A stretch of 64,000 nt of DNA from Kiritimatiellia bacterium (GTDB taxonomy: Bacteria > Verrucomicrobiota > Kiritimatiellia > RFP12 > UBA1067), in contig JAFRBA010000107.1 in assembly GCA_017405115.1 (NCBI GenBank), positions 3,662 through 67,661 on the forward strand, given 5' to 3'. The notes beneath the pieces are model-generated. The model had not been told where the DNA came from. It saw only the letters and a list, made by a program, of their open reading frames with translations, and did not search any database. The position numbers and the translations under genes were made by a program. This document shows, one piece after another, positions 41,809 through 50,437 of the stretch. Position 1 is the first letter of the stretch. Each line of letters begins with the position of its first letter.

Positions 41809-43967
41809 AGGTTTTGGTGGGCTGTGGTTTTTAGACTTTGGATTCCAGACTCAAGACTTATTGATCCGGAGCCGGAAGCCTGAAGTCCGGACAGTTGCAA
41901 TGTCACAGAGACTTTTGCGCCTTTTCCCGGCGAAGACTCGATTGTCATTTCTCCGTTGAACTGGTTTATGCGTTCGCGTATGCCCTGAAGTCCGAAGTGT
42001 CCCTGCGTGGGTCCACCAGCTGTGGCAGGGTCGAAGCCCGAACCGTTGTCCGACACTGAAAACCTCATCGTCCCGTCGCGGTATTCGCCGGCGATTCTGA
42101 CGCTTGTCGCCGAGCCGTGATGGACTGCGTTGACGACAAGCTCGCGGACAATCCGCAGGACGGCGTGGGCGGTAGTCTCCGAGAGCGCCTCGCGCGGAAC
42201 GCTGAACCTGCACGTCACCTTGGCGTCGCCGACGTTGGGGCAGATGGTGCGCATCACGGCCTCCGTCATGTCCTTTTCCTCGAATGTGCGGCTTCTGAGG
42301 TCCCAGAGGCATCCCTGCAGCTCGCGACGGCACGAGGCCAGCATCTGGCGCACAGTGGAGAGAAGCCGACCGACCATCTTGTTCTCACCGCTGCTGGCGT
42401 GCTCTGCGGAGTCCACGAGGAGCGCTATGCCGGTAAGCGTCTGCGAAAGGGCGTCGTGAAGTTCCACGGCCAGGCGTGTGCGCTCCTCGACCTTGAGTGT
42501 CGCCTTCAGCCGTTCCGCCTGTTCGAGGAAGAGCCTGCGACCCCTGCGCTCGGCGATGACGCGTAGCGATTTGTTCCATGCGAGGATCACGGCCAGCAGG
42601 GCGAGCAACGCGACGATTACGCAAAAAAGTCGCCACGGCGTCCACCACGGCGGATTGCTGATGGTCTGGATGTCGTCTGGGATTCTCGTTATTACTGAAA
42701 AACCGCCGAGCCGGATGAGCTCCCCTCCGTCGCTTTCTGCCGCGATGTGGCACGCTCCCGAAACTGACACCTCGCTGCCGATTTCGGGAGGTTCCATTTC
42801 GCGGGCCAGTATCACCGGCACTGTGATGCCGTCGCAGTTCAGTATGATGCGGCGTTCGTCCTTCCATGAAACGAGGATGTCGCGGACGCTTCCGGCTATG
42901 CGTACTAGCTGTCCGTTTAACTGCGAAATCACCTTTCGTTCGCCGTGCTCGTCGAAAAGTATGCTTCTTGCGGACGTTGATATGGGCTGCCCTGCGTTGC
43001 CGCCGTCGCCGCTGTCAACGCGTAGGAGCGCGTTGCATAGGCGGAGGTAGAACGTATTGCGGCGCACGAATCCTGAAACAGTGACGAGGGATCCTGCAGG
43101 CGGCGTCGGGGAGCCTCGTTCTAGTTGCACCTCCATGCTGTTGGTGTCTGACATGCGCAGGAAGAGGGATCGTTCCCCCCATGTCGCCACGACCGTCCCT
43201 GACACCTTTCTGCGATGGGGATTCCTGGTGCCAGAGAGGATCCGGTCGTCGCGCATTTCCTCGACCGCAAACGGGTCGGCGACCGGCGGCTCGACGATGT
43301 GGACGGAATCTTTCGAGAATGCCTGAATCCATGCGCCGAGGTATCTTCGCGAGCCGCTTGCCGCAGGGAAGAACACCCCTTCGACGGACACGACGGCGTC
43401 AATCATCATGTTCAGTCCGCCTTGAGTCGCTTGCCGGTCCATGAAGTATGCGGCGGCGGAGGCGCCGTCAGACTCGATGATGAGGATGTTCCATTCAGGA
43501 GACACCTCGTCGCGGAATGCGTCCGTCACGATGCCGGCGACTCTGACGGGCCTGAAGTCGCAGTCGTCGTCGGATAGCCTTGTGGGCGAGATGGGGCGGA
43601 TTGCGTCCGGGGTTCCATGCGCAAGGACCTCGATGTTCAGGGCTTCTACGACGAACAACGGGTCGAAGGGCGCTTTCCTGAGGTGGGTCGCGACGATGCG
43701 CACCATGTCGCCTGGCGTCCATTTCTCGTAACACGACACCATCACACAGACGGCTCCCGAATTGTCGCGCAGGACGAACGTCTGGGCAAGCGCAGCGGAG
43801 ATTCGTCCTTCGAGCCGGAAGAACAGCCTCTGCTCCACGCTCCTTAGCCGCATCTTGGACGCCTCGGAAACCGACACGACGTCGTTCGTCAGTACATGGG
43901 GAGGAATCTCCTGCACGTCGGACGACGGGAGTATCGCGGCCAGGACTATTTGCGACAGAAAGCGCAT
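41805..43967 (-). CDS. Sensor histidine kinase (HisKA_3 / NarX-DegS class) with large beta-rich periplasmic sensor
   Basis: A 720-residue kinase. ATG 43967 (MRFLSQIVLAAILP, a signal peptide) is preferred; TTG 44003 would add 12 residues, and GACAAT lies 7 nt before 43967. Residues 25-435 form an exported region with repeated OB-fold-like units (VRVAGIVTDAFRD, VSVEGVFFPAASG, VSGTVVATWGERSLFLRMSD, VTVSGFVRR). One membrane helix lies near 440-465 (LFCVIVALLALLAVILAW). The dimerisation/phospho-acceptor box is ERTRLAVELHDALSQTLTGI, and the ATP domain carries ELVVNAVHHGSA, VSDNGSGFDP and GHFGLQGIRERI. The signal sensed is unknown. Confidence 0.88.
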   Translation of the reverse strand: MRFLSQIVLAAILPSSDVQEIPPHVLTNDVVSVSEASKMRLRSVEQRLFFRLEGRISAALAQTFVLRDNSGAVCVMVSCYEKWTPGDMVRIVATHLRKAPFDPLFVVEALNIEVLAHGTPDAIRPISPTRLSDDDCDFRPVRVAGIVTDAFRDEVSPEWNILIIESDGASAAAYFMDRQATQGGLNMMIDAVVSVEGVFFPAASGSRRYLGAWIQAFSKDSVHIVEPPVADPFAVEEMRDDRILSGTRNPHRRKVSGTVVATWGERSLFLRMSDTNSMEVQLERGSPTPPAGSLVTVSGFVRRNTFYLRLCNALLRVDSGDGGNAGQPISTSARSILFDEHGERKVISQLNGQLVRIAGSVRDILVSWKDERRIILNCDGITVPVILAREMEPPEIGSEVSVSGACHIAAESDGGELIRLGGFSVITRIPDDIQTISNPPWWTPWRLFCVIVALLALLAVILAWNKSLRVIAERRGRRLFLEQAERLKATLKVEERTRLAVELHDALSQTLTGIALLVDSAEHASSGENKMVGRLLSTVRQMLASCRRELQGCLWDLRSRTFEEKDMTEAVMRTICPNVGDAKVTCRFSVPREALSETTAHAVLRIVRELVVNAVHHGSATSVRIAGEYRDGTMRFSVSDNGSGFDPATAGGPTQGHFGLQGIRERINQFNGEMTIESSPGKGAKVSVTLQLSGLQASGSGSISLESGIQSLKTTAHQNL

Positions 43968-44010
43968 TTGCTGTATTGTCTCATATTCCGCCGCCTTGAG
44001 CAATACTCAT

Positions 44011-44032
44011 CCGACCACCCATTTGGGTAGTT
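44011..44032. repeat. 22-bp direct repeat, left copy
   Basis: This copy contains ACCACCCATTTGGGTAGT and lies between the divergent kinase and DUF3791 genes, 39 bp before a TATAAT. A copy with one mismatch lies at 45031-45052. Confidence 0.75.
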
Positions 44033-44071
44033 CAAGCACGTCGTTGCTTCCCGCCGTGCCTGTGATTTTGG

Positions 44072-44101
44072 TATAATATGCGCGTTGAGGAAACATCATG
44101 A
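44072..44101 (+). promoter_or_regulatory. -10 element and possible mini-ORF before the DUF3791 gene
   Basis: TATAAT at 44072-44077 (TTTTGGTATAATATGCGC) precedes the gene; GAGG at 44087-44090 is its Shine-Dalgarno. An ATG abutting the hexamer opens MRVEETS, whose TGA overlaps the gene start, but it is probably upstream of +1. Confidence 0.5.
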
Positions 44102-44298
44102 GTCGCCTTTCGTTCAAGTCATTTTGCATAGAGTTCTATGCGCGGCACATCGGCTCCACCGGAGCAGACGTATACAGGATGTTTTCGGAACGAGGGCTTC
44201 TCAAGACTCTTGACGACGACTATGAAGACCTTCATGGGCTCGGCTGGGAGGCGTTGATGCCGATGTTCGACGAATACCTTGGGAGGTCTGCAAGATGA
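44098..44298 (+). CDS. DUF3791-like small protein
   Basis: A 66-residue protein (FKSFCIEFYARHIGSTGADV, YRMFSERGLLKTLDDDYEDL, MPMFDEYLGR). This pattern recalls DUF3791 proteins, which are often next to DUF3990 genes. It overlaps the DUF3990 gene by 4 bases. It may be one half of an antitoxin pair or a partner of the DUF3990 protein; that function is inferred from adjacency. Confidence 0.6.
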   Translation: MSRLSFKSFCIEFYARHIGSTGADVYRMFSERGLLKTLDDDYEDLHGLGWEALMPMFDEYLGRSAR

Positions 44299-44801
44299 TC
44301 TTGTATCACGGAAGCACTATTGAAGTCGTGAATCCGCAGGTCATCGTTTCCGACCTTGGACAAGACTTTGGCCCGGCGTTCTACACGACCGGCATAAAGG
44401 AGCAGGCAGAGCGCTGGGCGGTGCGACGTGCCAAGTTTGCAAGGAAGGGTGGCAAGGCTGGGGCGTCGGCAATAGTGTCCATTTACGAGTTTGACGAAGC
44501 TTCGGCACGTTCCGCTTTGAAGTGGAAGAACTATTGTGGAGTATCCATGGAGTGGCTGGATATGGTTGTTGCCTGCCGCATCAGGCCGTCGTATCGGCAT
44601 GGATACGACTTGATGTCGGGAAAGGTTGCGAACGACAATGTCGGCGAAACGGTTTCGTATGTGGTCGCGGGGGTAATGCCGAGAGAAATGGCCGTTGAAC
44701 AACTAAAGTTCCAGCCGATAAACGACCAGGTCGCGTTTTGTTCGCCAAAGTCCCTGCGGTTCCCTAAGTTTGTCAAATCGTATGAGTTGGAGGCGTGGTG
44801 A
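44295..44801 (+). CDS. DUF3990 protein, ADP-ribosyltransferase-fold candidate toxin
   Basis: A 168-residue protein starting MILYHGSTIEVVNPQV, with DFGPAFYTTGIKEQAERWAV. DUF3990 is related to the ADP-ribosyltransferase clan, and H5 (YHGS) and Y30 (FYTT) fit the His-Tyr part of its NAD-binding core. A central WLDMVVACRI and a C-terminal QPINDQVAFCSPKSL follow. It is sandwiched between two DUF3791 genes with overlapping ends on both sides, the layout of a toxin-antitoxin operon. Catalysis is not proven. Confidence 0.65.
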   Translation: MILYHGSTIEVVNPQVIVSDLGQDFGPAFYTTGIKEQAERWAVRRAKFARKGGKAGASAIVSIYEFDEASARSALKWKNYCGVSMEWLDMVVACRIRPSYRHGYDLMSGKVANDNVGETVSYVVAGVMPREMAVEQLKFQPINDQVAFCSPKSLRFPKFVKSYELEAW

Positions 44802-45016
44802 CGAACGAAGACCATACGCTGATTCGTGCGACGCTGGTTCCTTCGGTAGTCGCGTTTCTTGCCGCGCATTACAATATGGCAGAGGGCGATGCCTTGGACA
44901 TGTTTTATCGCTCTAAAACAGCAGAGGCATTTGCCGATGACGATCTTGGTCTTTATGGCCAAAGCGCGCTAAACCTTGCGGGTAACGTGATTCAGGAGCG
45001 CATGGCCGCGTCATAA
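44798..45016 (+). CDS. DUF3791 small protein
   Basis: A 72-residue protein. GTG 44798 overlaps the previous stop and has GGAGG 5 nt before it. MAEGDALDMFYRSKTAEAFA and DDLGLYGQSALNLAGN match the DUF3791 pattern (A-L-D-x-F-Y-x-S-K-T). It completes a three-gene module with the DUF3990 protein. Whether it neutralises that protein is inference. Confidence 0.65.
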   Translation: MTNEDHTLIRATLVPSVVAFLAAHYNMAEGDALDMFYRSKTAEAFADDDLGLYGQSALNLAGNVIQERMAAS

Positions 45017-45030
45017 AATAGCCGCACTCC

Positions 45031-45052
45031 CCGACCACCCGTTTGGGTAGTT
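45031..45052. repeat. 22-bp direct repeat, right copy
   Basis: This copy contains ACCACCCGTTTGGGTAGT and matches the left copy at 44011-44032 at 21 of 22 positions. It lies 14 bp after the second DUF3791 gene and 21 bp before TACAAT at 45074. Confidence 0.75.
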
Positions 45053-45073
45053 TATCTTTCCGCCGCCATTTGG

Positions 45074-45079
45074 TACAAT
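45074..45079 (+). promoter_or_regulatory. -10 element of the secreted repeat protein gene
   Basis: TACAAT (ATTTGGTACAATTCCGC). Transcription would start near 45086 and give a leader of about 60 nt with AAGGAAG before ATG 45148. Confidence 0.55.
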
Positions 45080-45147
45080 TCCGCTCGGTTTGCATCGGGT
45101 GAGTTCCTGATGTGTGAATGAAACCGAACCATAAGGAAGAAATTAAG

Positions 45148-46968
45148 ATGAAAAGACAGGAAATAGCGGCGTGTTTTATGGCAATCGGGTTGTCCGGCTC
45201 TTTGCTGGCTGCAAATCGTCTGTTCCCGTCTGGAGACGGCGATCTCGCCGATCTTTCGAGATGGCAGGCGAGCTATTCTTCGCTGACGGAGTTGCCGGGA
45301 ACGGCTGATACCGTGCAGCTCGGCAGTTCGTCGACTTTTACGATGTCGTCGGACATGGATGTCGGTGGCTTTACCTTCAACGGCAAGAACGCGACTTTGG
45401 ACTTTGCCTCCAGCGGCAATCACACGCTCAAGGTGCGGAACGCCCAGCATGCGTTCTGTGCGTTCAACGGTACGATCAAAGGCGGCACGATAGACCGCAA
45501 TGGACAGGATTTCTACTGGTTTCAGACTTCTGACAAAGAAACGACCGTGACCGACAGCTGTATCATAACAAATGCGGGTACGTTCCATGTCAATGTGTGG
45601 GGAAACTCCGGCGGCAAGATTCATCTGACCGGTGCGTCTCGAATCTACGCCAATGCCCTCGTGCTCAACAAGGGAATTTCTGGTAGTACGAGCGGCCGCT
45701 CGCTTTTGGAGGTGACGGGCGGGGCCAAGGTTTTCACCACTGCCGATTGGAACAATTCGGAAAACACCGCCAAGGACATTGCCTCGGGCGGTAATGTTTT
45801 GTCTGTGAGCGGCTCAGGTTCGTCGGTGACGATGGCCGGCAATTACGGAAATGGGTATGACTGTAACGGAAACTCCCTTTATATTCTGGACGAAGCAGAT
45901 TTTTCGTCAAAGACGCTCTACGTTGGGCGTTCAGCTTCGTCTGGCTCCCATTATTCCAACAGCAACAGGCTTGTCGTTGTCGGTGGAACGCTTAGCATGA
46001 CAGGAGGCTCCCTCTACTGCTATGGCGACGGCAATGTCATTGCCGTCACGAACGGTACCGTCAATTTCAAGGACAAGACCTACAGCTATGATGGCGGCAG
46101 TTCCTCGAATACGAAGATCGACATTGTCAATTCCACGTGGAAGTGTGCCAGTTTCAACGTGGGCAAAAATGTCGATATGCATATTTCCGGGTCTTCGACC
46201 GTCCTTGAGACGACATATGCGACGCAATTCGGCTTTGGCGCCTCCGCTGCGGTGGGTGCGAAACTTTGCCTTGACGATGGATTCACCTGGAAGCCGAATA
46301 TCGGCTATGGCTATTACTTAATGCAGAATCTGACGAATTGCGCGTTGACCGTCCAGAACAATGCGACGCTCTCAGCATGGGATCCTGCGAACGACATATA
46401 TGACCGCATTGTATTCTGCGGCTATTCCGGTGCGAACAACGGCGTCAGCAATGTCATTTGCGTGCTCTCAGGTGGAACGATTCAGGGTAGGACCATAGAG
46501 TTGAACGGTCTTGACAATCTTGTCGTCGTTTCAAATGGTGTCATCAGCGCATCAGATTCCATCCAGTTCGGCGGCGGTGTTGCAGGAGCCTCGAACAATA
46601 CGGTTGTCGTGCAGGGGCGTACTTCGCGGCTTTCTGCGGTTGGATTGTTCTATCTTAGGAACAATACAACGCTACGAGTTGAAGTTCCCGAAGTGGGATA
46701 TGCGCCAGGTCATGTGCCGATTACGGCGAGAGAGCTTTCCCTGGCCGCGAGTGGATGCAAGTTTGAAATCGACGTCAGCCAGTTCCAGCCGCAGGAAAAA
46801 GCGGAGTTGACGTTGGTGTCGTTCGACACCGACCTCACGACTGACCAGAAGAATTTCCTCATGTCGGCGGAGCTGCCGCCTCGCTACAGTCTCGATGTCG
46901 TCGGGAATCGCAACCTCGTGCTGAAGGCAAAGGGCGAAATCAAGGGGTTCCGGCTGATATTTCGCTGA
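45148..46968 (+). CDS. Secreted beta-strand-repeat (autotransporter-associated-like) protein
   Basis: A 606-residue protein. ATG 45148 has AAGGAAG 8 nt upstream; an in-frame ATG at 45118 lacks one. A signal peptide (MKRQEIAACFMAIGLSGSLL) is followed by beta-rich, Gly/Ser/Asn-rich sequence with imperfect repeats such as SNRLVVVGGTLSMTGGSL, NVIAVTNGTVNFKD and NLVVVSNGVISASDSIQFGG. These suggest a right-handed beta-helix. The C-terminus ends GFRLIFR, similar in style to the LamG protein's GMSIIIR. Base composition is lower in GC than the core genes. A surface or extracellular role is inferred. Confidence 0.65.
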   Translation: MKRQEIAACFMAIGLSGSLLAANRLFPSGDGDLADLSRWQASYSSLTELPGTADTVQLGSSSTFTMSSDMDVGGFTFNGKNATLDFASSGNHTLKVRNAQHAFCAFNGTIKGGTIDRNGQDFYWFQTSDKETTVTDSCIITNAGTFHVNVWGNSGGKIHLTGASRIYANALVLNKGISGSTSGRSLLEVTGGAKVFTTADWNNSENTAKDIASGGNVLSVSGSGSSVTMAGNYGNGYDCNGNSLYILDEADFSSKTLYVGRSASSGSHYSNSNRLVVVGGTLSMTGGSLYCYGDGNVIAVTNGTVNFKDKTYSYDGGSSSNTKIDIVNSTWKCASFNVGKNVDMHISGSSTVLETTYATQFGFGASAAVGAKLCLDDGFTWKPNIGYGYYLMQNLTNCALTVQNNATLSAWDPANDIYDRIVFCGYSGANNGVSNVICVLSGGTIQGRTIELNGLDNLVVVSNGVISASDSIQFGGGVAGASNNTVVVQGRTSRLSAVGLFYLRNNTTLRVEVPEVGYAPGHVPITARELSLAASGCKFEIDVSQFQPQEKAELTLVSFDTDLTTDQKNFLMSAELPPRYSLDVVGNRNLVLKAKGEIKGFRLIFR

Positions 46969-47020
46969 ACGAATGGAACGCTAGTTTGCAGGCCGACGCA
47001 CATTTTTGACGGAAATCGAA

Positions 47021-48703
47021 ATGGTGACGAAGAAACTGGGCGCCGTTGTATTTGGTACAGTGCTTGCCTTGCATGGCATTATGCCTGATGCTTTCGCGGA
47101 GGTGCCAGGTGGGCGGCTTGGCGACCTCGTCGAAATGGCGAGGCACTGCGTTCCTCTTTCGGAGCGAAGTGAGTGGAGCGCCCACACGACGCTTAACGGA
47201 TGCCTCAAGCTTGTCGAGATGTACGAGTCGAGCGGTGACAAGGCTGTCTTTGACGCGGTCGTTGCGACTGGGTGGGACATCGCGTGCGAAGACGGGTATG
47301 TCTCGGATGCGGAGACAAGCGAGAAGTGGAAGCGCCTTTGCCGAAAGCTCCGCAAAATCACTGGTGATGTGCGCTGGGACGAACAGCTGTCGAAGGCGGA
47401 ATATCGTATCGAAGGTTCCAGCCGCCGCCTAGACCGCTCCAAGTTCATCGTTGGGGCATACGGCCTTGGCGGCATCAAGAATCTAGAGGAACGGCACGTC
47501 CGTGAACTTTCCGAGTGCGGAATCGACCTTGTGTCCATTGGCGGAAACGCCGTGTCGATAGAGTCGTCGGGGAGACGGCGCGACGAGATACTGGACTGGT
47601 GCCTGAAATACGGGGTCAAGTGCATCCTCGGCTGGCAGCTACCCGGCGACTGGGCGTGGAACGGCGGCGATGCGAAGAAGAAATATGCGAAAGGCGAGCG
47701 TTGGGCGAAGTGCGACATGAATCGATTTGACGCCTACACGGCACGGTTTCGCGACCATCCGGCGGTTGCCATGATCGCGACGTGCGACGAGCCAAATGCG
47801 CTGGACTATCCGTTCCGTGCGAAGTTCACGCGCCGCGTGATGCGAAACTTCCAGAACCAGGTTCCGCTCTTCAACCTCTTCCCGAACTATGCGCTTCCTG
47901 ACGACGCCGGGAACGAGAGGGCTGTCCAGCAGCTTGGCACGAAGGACTACGAGCAGTACGTTGCCGAGTACTGCAAGTACATTCCGCTGGACTACGTCAG
48001 CTACGACTTCTATCCCTGGGCGTGGAACGTCAAGTTCAGGCAGTTCTACGACAACCTGCGCGTCGTCGCCGACGCATGCGGCGCGACCGGCAAGAGCCAC
48101 TGGCTTTATCTCCAGTGCACGCGCTACAACCAGGACAAGAAGGAGCGCTATCCGACCATGGACGAGCCGCGCCTCCGCTATCAGGCGGCGTCGGCTCTCG
48201 CCTACGGCGCAGAGTGCATCATCTGGGCTTGCTGGGCGCCGAGCTGGGGCGGTTGGGATATCAACGCCGTCGATGCGGATGGACAGCCGACTGTCGTCTA
48301 TGCGCCGCTTAAGAAAGTCAACGCCGCGCTTCACGCGCTTTCGCCCGACTACATGAAGTACAGGCGCATGACGACCGACCTCGTCGGTCTCGCCGACGAA
48401 CTTGCCGAATCTTCCGGTACGGCCTTCAGGAACGTGAAGGCGACGGACGGTGCCGCGCTGGCAGTCGGACATTTTGCCGCGCGCTCTGGCAACGGCGACT
48501 ATGCAATCTTCATCGCGGCGATTGACGACCCGAACGGACAGAAGGTCGCCACGCACACCGTCACGTTTGCGATTCCGCGCAAGGGATTCAAGATCCGCGC
48601 CGTCGATGGCAATGGGCCTGTCGTCGTATCAGTGTCGGAGGTCGGAACGATGTCCGTGCAGCTGACGACATGCCATGGCGTCCTTGTGATGGCCGAGCGC
48701 TGA
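47021..48703 (+). CDS. Secreted TIM-barrel glycoside-hydrolase-like protein
   Basis: A 560-residue protein with a signal peptide (KKLGAVVFGTVLALHGIMPDAFA). The region 145-440 looks like a clan GH-A barrel: FIVGAYGLGGIKN, LSECGIDLVSIGGNAVS, ILDWCLKYGVKCILGW, acid/base candidate in ATCDEPNALDYPF, and LDYVSYDFYPWAWN and ECIIWACWAPSWGGWD late in the barrel. An alpha-helical N-domain (residues 30-130) and a beta-sandwich C-domain flank it. The specific family and substrate are not recognised. It follows the beta-helix protein by 52 bp, so the two may be cotranscribed. Confidence 0.65.
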   Translation: MVTKKLGAVVFGTVLALHGIMPDAFAEVPGGRLGDLVEMARHCVPLSERSEWSAHTTLNGCLKLVEMYESSGDKAVFDAVVATGWDIACEDGYVSDAETSEKWKRLCRKLRKITGDVRWDEQLSKAEYRIEGSSRRLDRSKFIVGAYGLGGIKNLEERHVRELSECGIDLVSIGGNAVSIESSGRRRDEILDWCLKYGVKCILGWQLPGDWAWNGGDAKKKYAKGERWAKCDMNRFDAYTARFRDHPAVAMIATCDEPNALDYPFRAKFTRRVMRNFQNQVPLFNLFPNYALPDDAGNERAVQQLGTKDYEQYVAEYCKYIPLDYVSYDFYPWAWNVKFRQFYDNLRVVADACGATGKSHWLYLQCTRYNQDKKERYPTMDEPRLRYQAASALAYGAECIIWACWAPSWGGWDINAVDADGQPTVVYAPLKKVNAALHALSPDYMKYRRMTTDLVGLADELAESSGTAFRNVKATDGAALAVGHFAARSGNGDYAIFIAAIDDPNGQKVATHTVTFAIPRKGFKIRAVDGNGPVVVSVSEVGTMSVQLTTCHGVLVMAER

Positions 48704-48720
48704 CGATAAGGAGAAGAACG

Positions 48721-48952
48721 ATGATGAATCTGGCGTCGCTTACTTTTCTTGCGGCGAGTGCATTTGCCGCCGTCATTGCAGACGACCGCCCAGAGGCGGA
48801 ACGTGTTGGCCGGGAGGAATCCTTCAGGGCCGCGCTTGGGGCGACGGAAGCGCAAGGAGATCGCGGAGTCCGGGGGCAAGTTTGATTTGGTGTTTGTTGG
48901 AGATTCAATCACGCACAATCTCAGAGGGGTGTGTCCCCGTTCCATTGTATAG
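48721..48952 (+). pseudogene. Truncated, frameshifted SGNH/GDSL-type hydrolase
   Basis: AAGGAGAAG precedes an ATG that encodes a signal peptide (MNLASLTFLAASAFAAVIA) and DRPEAERVGREESFRAALG. The similarity then moves to the +2-related frame (KEIAESGGKFDLVFVGDSIT), where the block-I motif GDSITHN is visible. The frame ends soon after, so both a frameshift near 48840-48850 and a 3' truncation are present. An intact relative would be about 230 or more residues. It follows the glycosidase gene by 17 bp and was probably part of that operon. Confidence 0.6.
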
Positions 48953-49010
48953 GAAAAATCTATATGGCTGCAAAGAAAGTTCCAATTACCTTTAACATGG
49001 GCTGATGGGA

Positions 49011-49016
49011 TATAAT
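49011..49016 (+). promoter_or_regulatory. -10 element of the glutamate-cysteine ligase-like operon
   Basis: TATAAT (GGGATATAATAATGGGCG) lies 11 nt before ATG 49028 with no Shine-Dalgarno, again suggesting a very short or absent leader. Confidence 0.5.
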
Positions 49017-49027
49017 AATGGGCGTGT

Positions 49028-50437
49028 ATGAAAAACAAGACGCCCATAGCAGACGCGCTCGATGCGCGGTTCTTCGCTCCGCTGCGACGCAAGCGCACGC
49101 GCCGCGTGGGCGTTGAGTTGGAGTTTCCCGTCTGGAACCGCATGCCGGGGACGGCTGCGGATTTTGCTGCCGTCCATGCGGCGACGGACGAATTTCTCTC
49201 GCGATTCGATTTCACGGACCAGGTACGCGACGATGAATGCGCAGTCTATCGCGCAACCGATCCTGCAACAGGCGACGAACTTTCCTTCGACTGCTCCTAC
49301 AATACGCTGGAGCTTTCCTTCGGCCCCGGGGAGAACCTGACCGAGACTCATCGTCGTTTCGTTGCCTACTACTCGGCCTTGCAGGAAGCATTTGGTCGGC
49401 ATGGACACGCCCTCACCGGAATGGGCATCAATCCGCATTGGCGCGAGAACCGCCCCGATCCCATCGGGAACGGACGTTACCGGATGCTCCTTCACCATCT
49501 GAAGTCCTATTCCAAATATGGCGGTTCGCCTCGATTCCACGATCATCCGGACTTTGGTCTTTTCTCCTGCGCGTCACAGACGCAAGTCGATGCCGACGAG
49601 GAGTCTGTCGTCCCTCTTGTCAACGCCTTCAATCTTCTGGAACCGTTCAAGGCCGTCCTGTTCGCAAACTCCCCGTTCGGCGCACGGAACGAGACGCTAT
49701 GCGGACGCGACAGTCTCTGGAGCAGGAGCCTGCACGGGCTGAACCCGCACAACTGCGGAATGTACGGCGTCACGCTCCGTTCGCTTGAGGACATCGCGGG
49801 CTATCTCGAGTCGACGAGCATCTACTGCGTTGAGCGTGGCGAACGCTATATCAACTTCGCGCCCGTTCCGCTGCGCGACTATCTCGGTCTCGGCACAGTC
49901 GTCGGCGAGTACTGGGACGCGGCGGCGAAAGTCCACCGCAGATGCCTCATTTCGCCGTCGCCGGAGGATGTCGCGTGGCTTCGTCCGTTCAAGTTCGAGG
50001 ACTTGACCCAGCGCGGCACGGTCGAGTTCCGTTCCGTTTGCGAGCAGCCGGTGCGCGAGGCGTTCGCCGCCGCCGCATTCCATGCAGGGCTTGCCGAGCG
50101 CGTGGACAAGCTTGCCGGGCTCCTTGAGCACGACACCATTCTTTACGGGCACGGCTACGGCGCGGAGGAGCTGCGTAATCTGACAATCCGCCACGAATGG
50201 CCGTCGTTCATCGACCGAAAGGCGCTGACGGTACAGCTCCACCGCATCATCGATTTTGCGGAAGAAGGATTGGTCCAGCGTGGATTCGGCGAAGAAGCGC
50301 TGCTTACGCCCTTGCGCCGCCGATCCGAGACGCTTGCAAGCCCGGCCCGCGAGCAGGTGGAGCGACTGGAGCGCGGTGAAACCATCGAATCCATCGCAGA
50401 CAGCTATGGCAGTCTTGAGGAGGTTGGCTATGCTTGA
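49028..50437 (+). CDS. Glutamate-cysteine ligase family protein
   Basis: A 469-residue protein of the GCS2/GshA-like carboxylate-amine ligase superfamily. The N-terminal VGVELEFPVWN, the Glu-rich SYNTLELSFGPGENL and GMGINPHW define the ATP-glutamate site. FKAVLFANSPFG and TVEFRSVCEQPVREAFAAAA support the family. The enzymes couple the gamma-carboxyl of glutamate to an amine in the cytoplasm. The next gene is a second, shorter ligase-like gene overlapping by 8 bases, followed by a class II amidotransferase. This set recalls EgtA/EgtC chemistry, but the product is not known. Confidence 0.7.
   Translation: MKNKTPIADALDARFFAPLRRKRTRRVGVELEFPVWNRMPGTAADFAAVHAATDEFLSRFDFTDQVRDDECAVYRATDPATGDELSFDCSYNTLELSFGPGENLTETHRRFVAYYSALQEAFGRHGHALTGMGINPHWRENRPDPIGNGRYRMLLHHLKSYSKYGGSPRFHDHPDFGLFSCASQTQVDADEESVVPLVNAFNLLEPFKAVLFANSPFGARNETLCGRDSLWSRSLHGLNPHNCGMYGVTLRSLEDIAGYLESTSIYCVERGERYINFAPVPLRDYLGLGTVVGEYWDAAAKVHRRCLISPSPEDVAWLRPFKFEDLTQRGTVEFRSVCEQPVREAFAAAAFHAGLAERVDKLAGLLEHDTILYGHGYGAEELRNLTIRHEWPSFIDRKALTVQLHRIIDFAEEGLVQRGFGEEALLTPLRRRSETLASPAREQVERLERGETIESIADSYGSLEEVGYA

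Noticed and set aside
48964..49005. Small ORF MAAKKVPITFNMG before the ligase-like gene
   Set aside because: No Shine-Dalgarno or promoter spacing, no recognisable similarity, and it lies in AT-rich debris next to a pseudogene.
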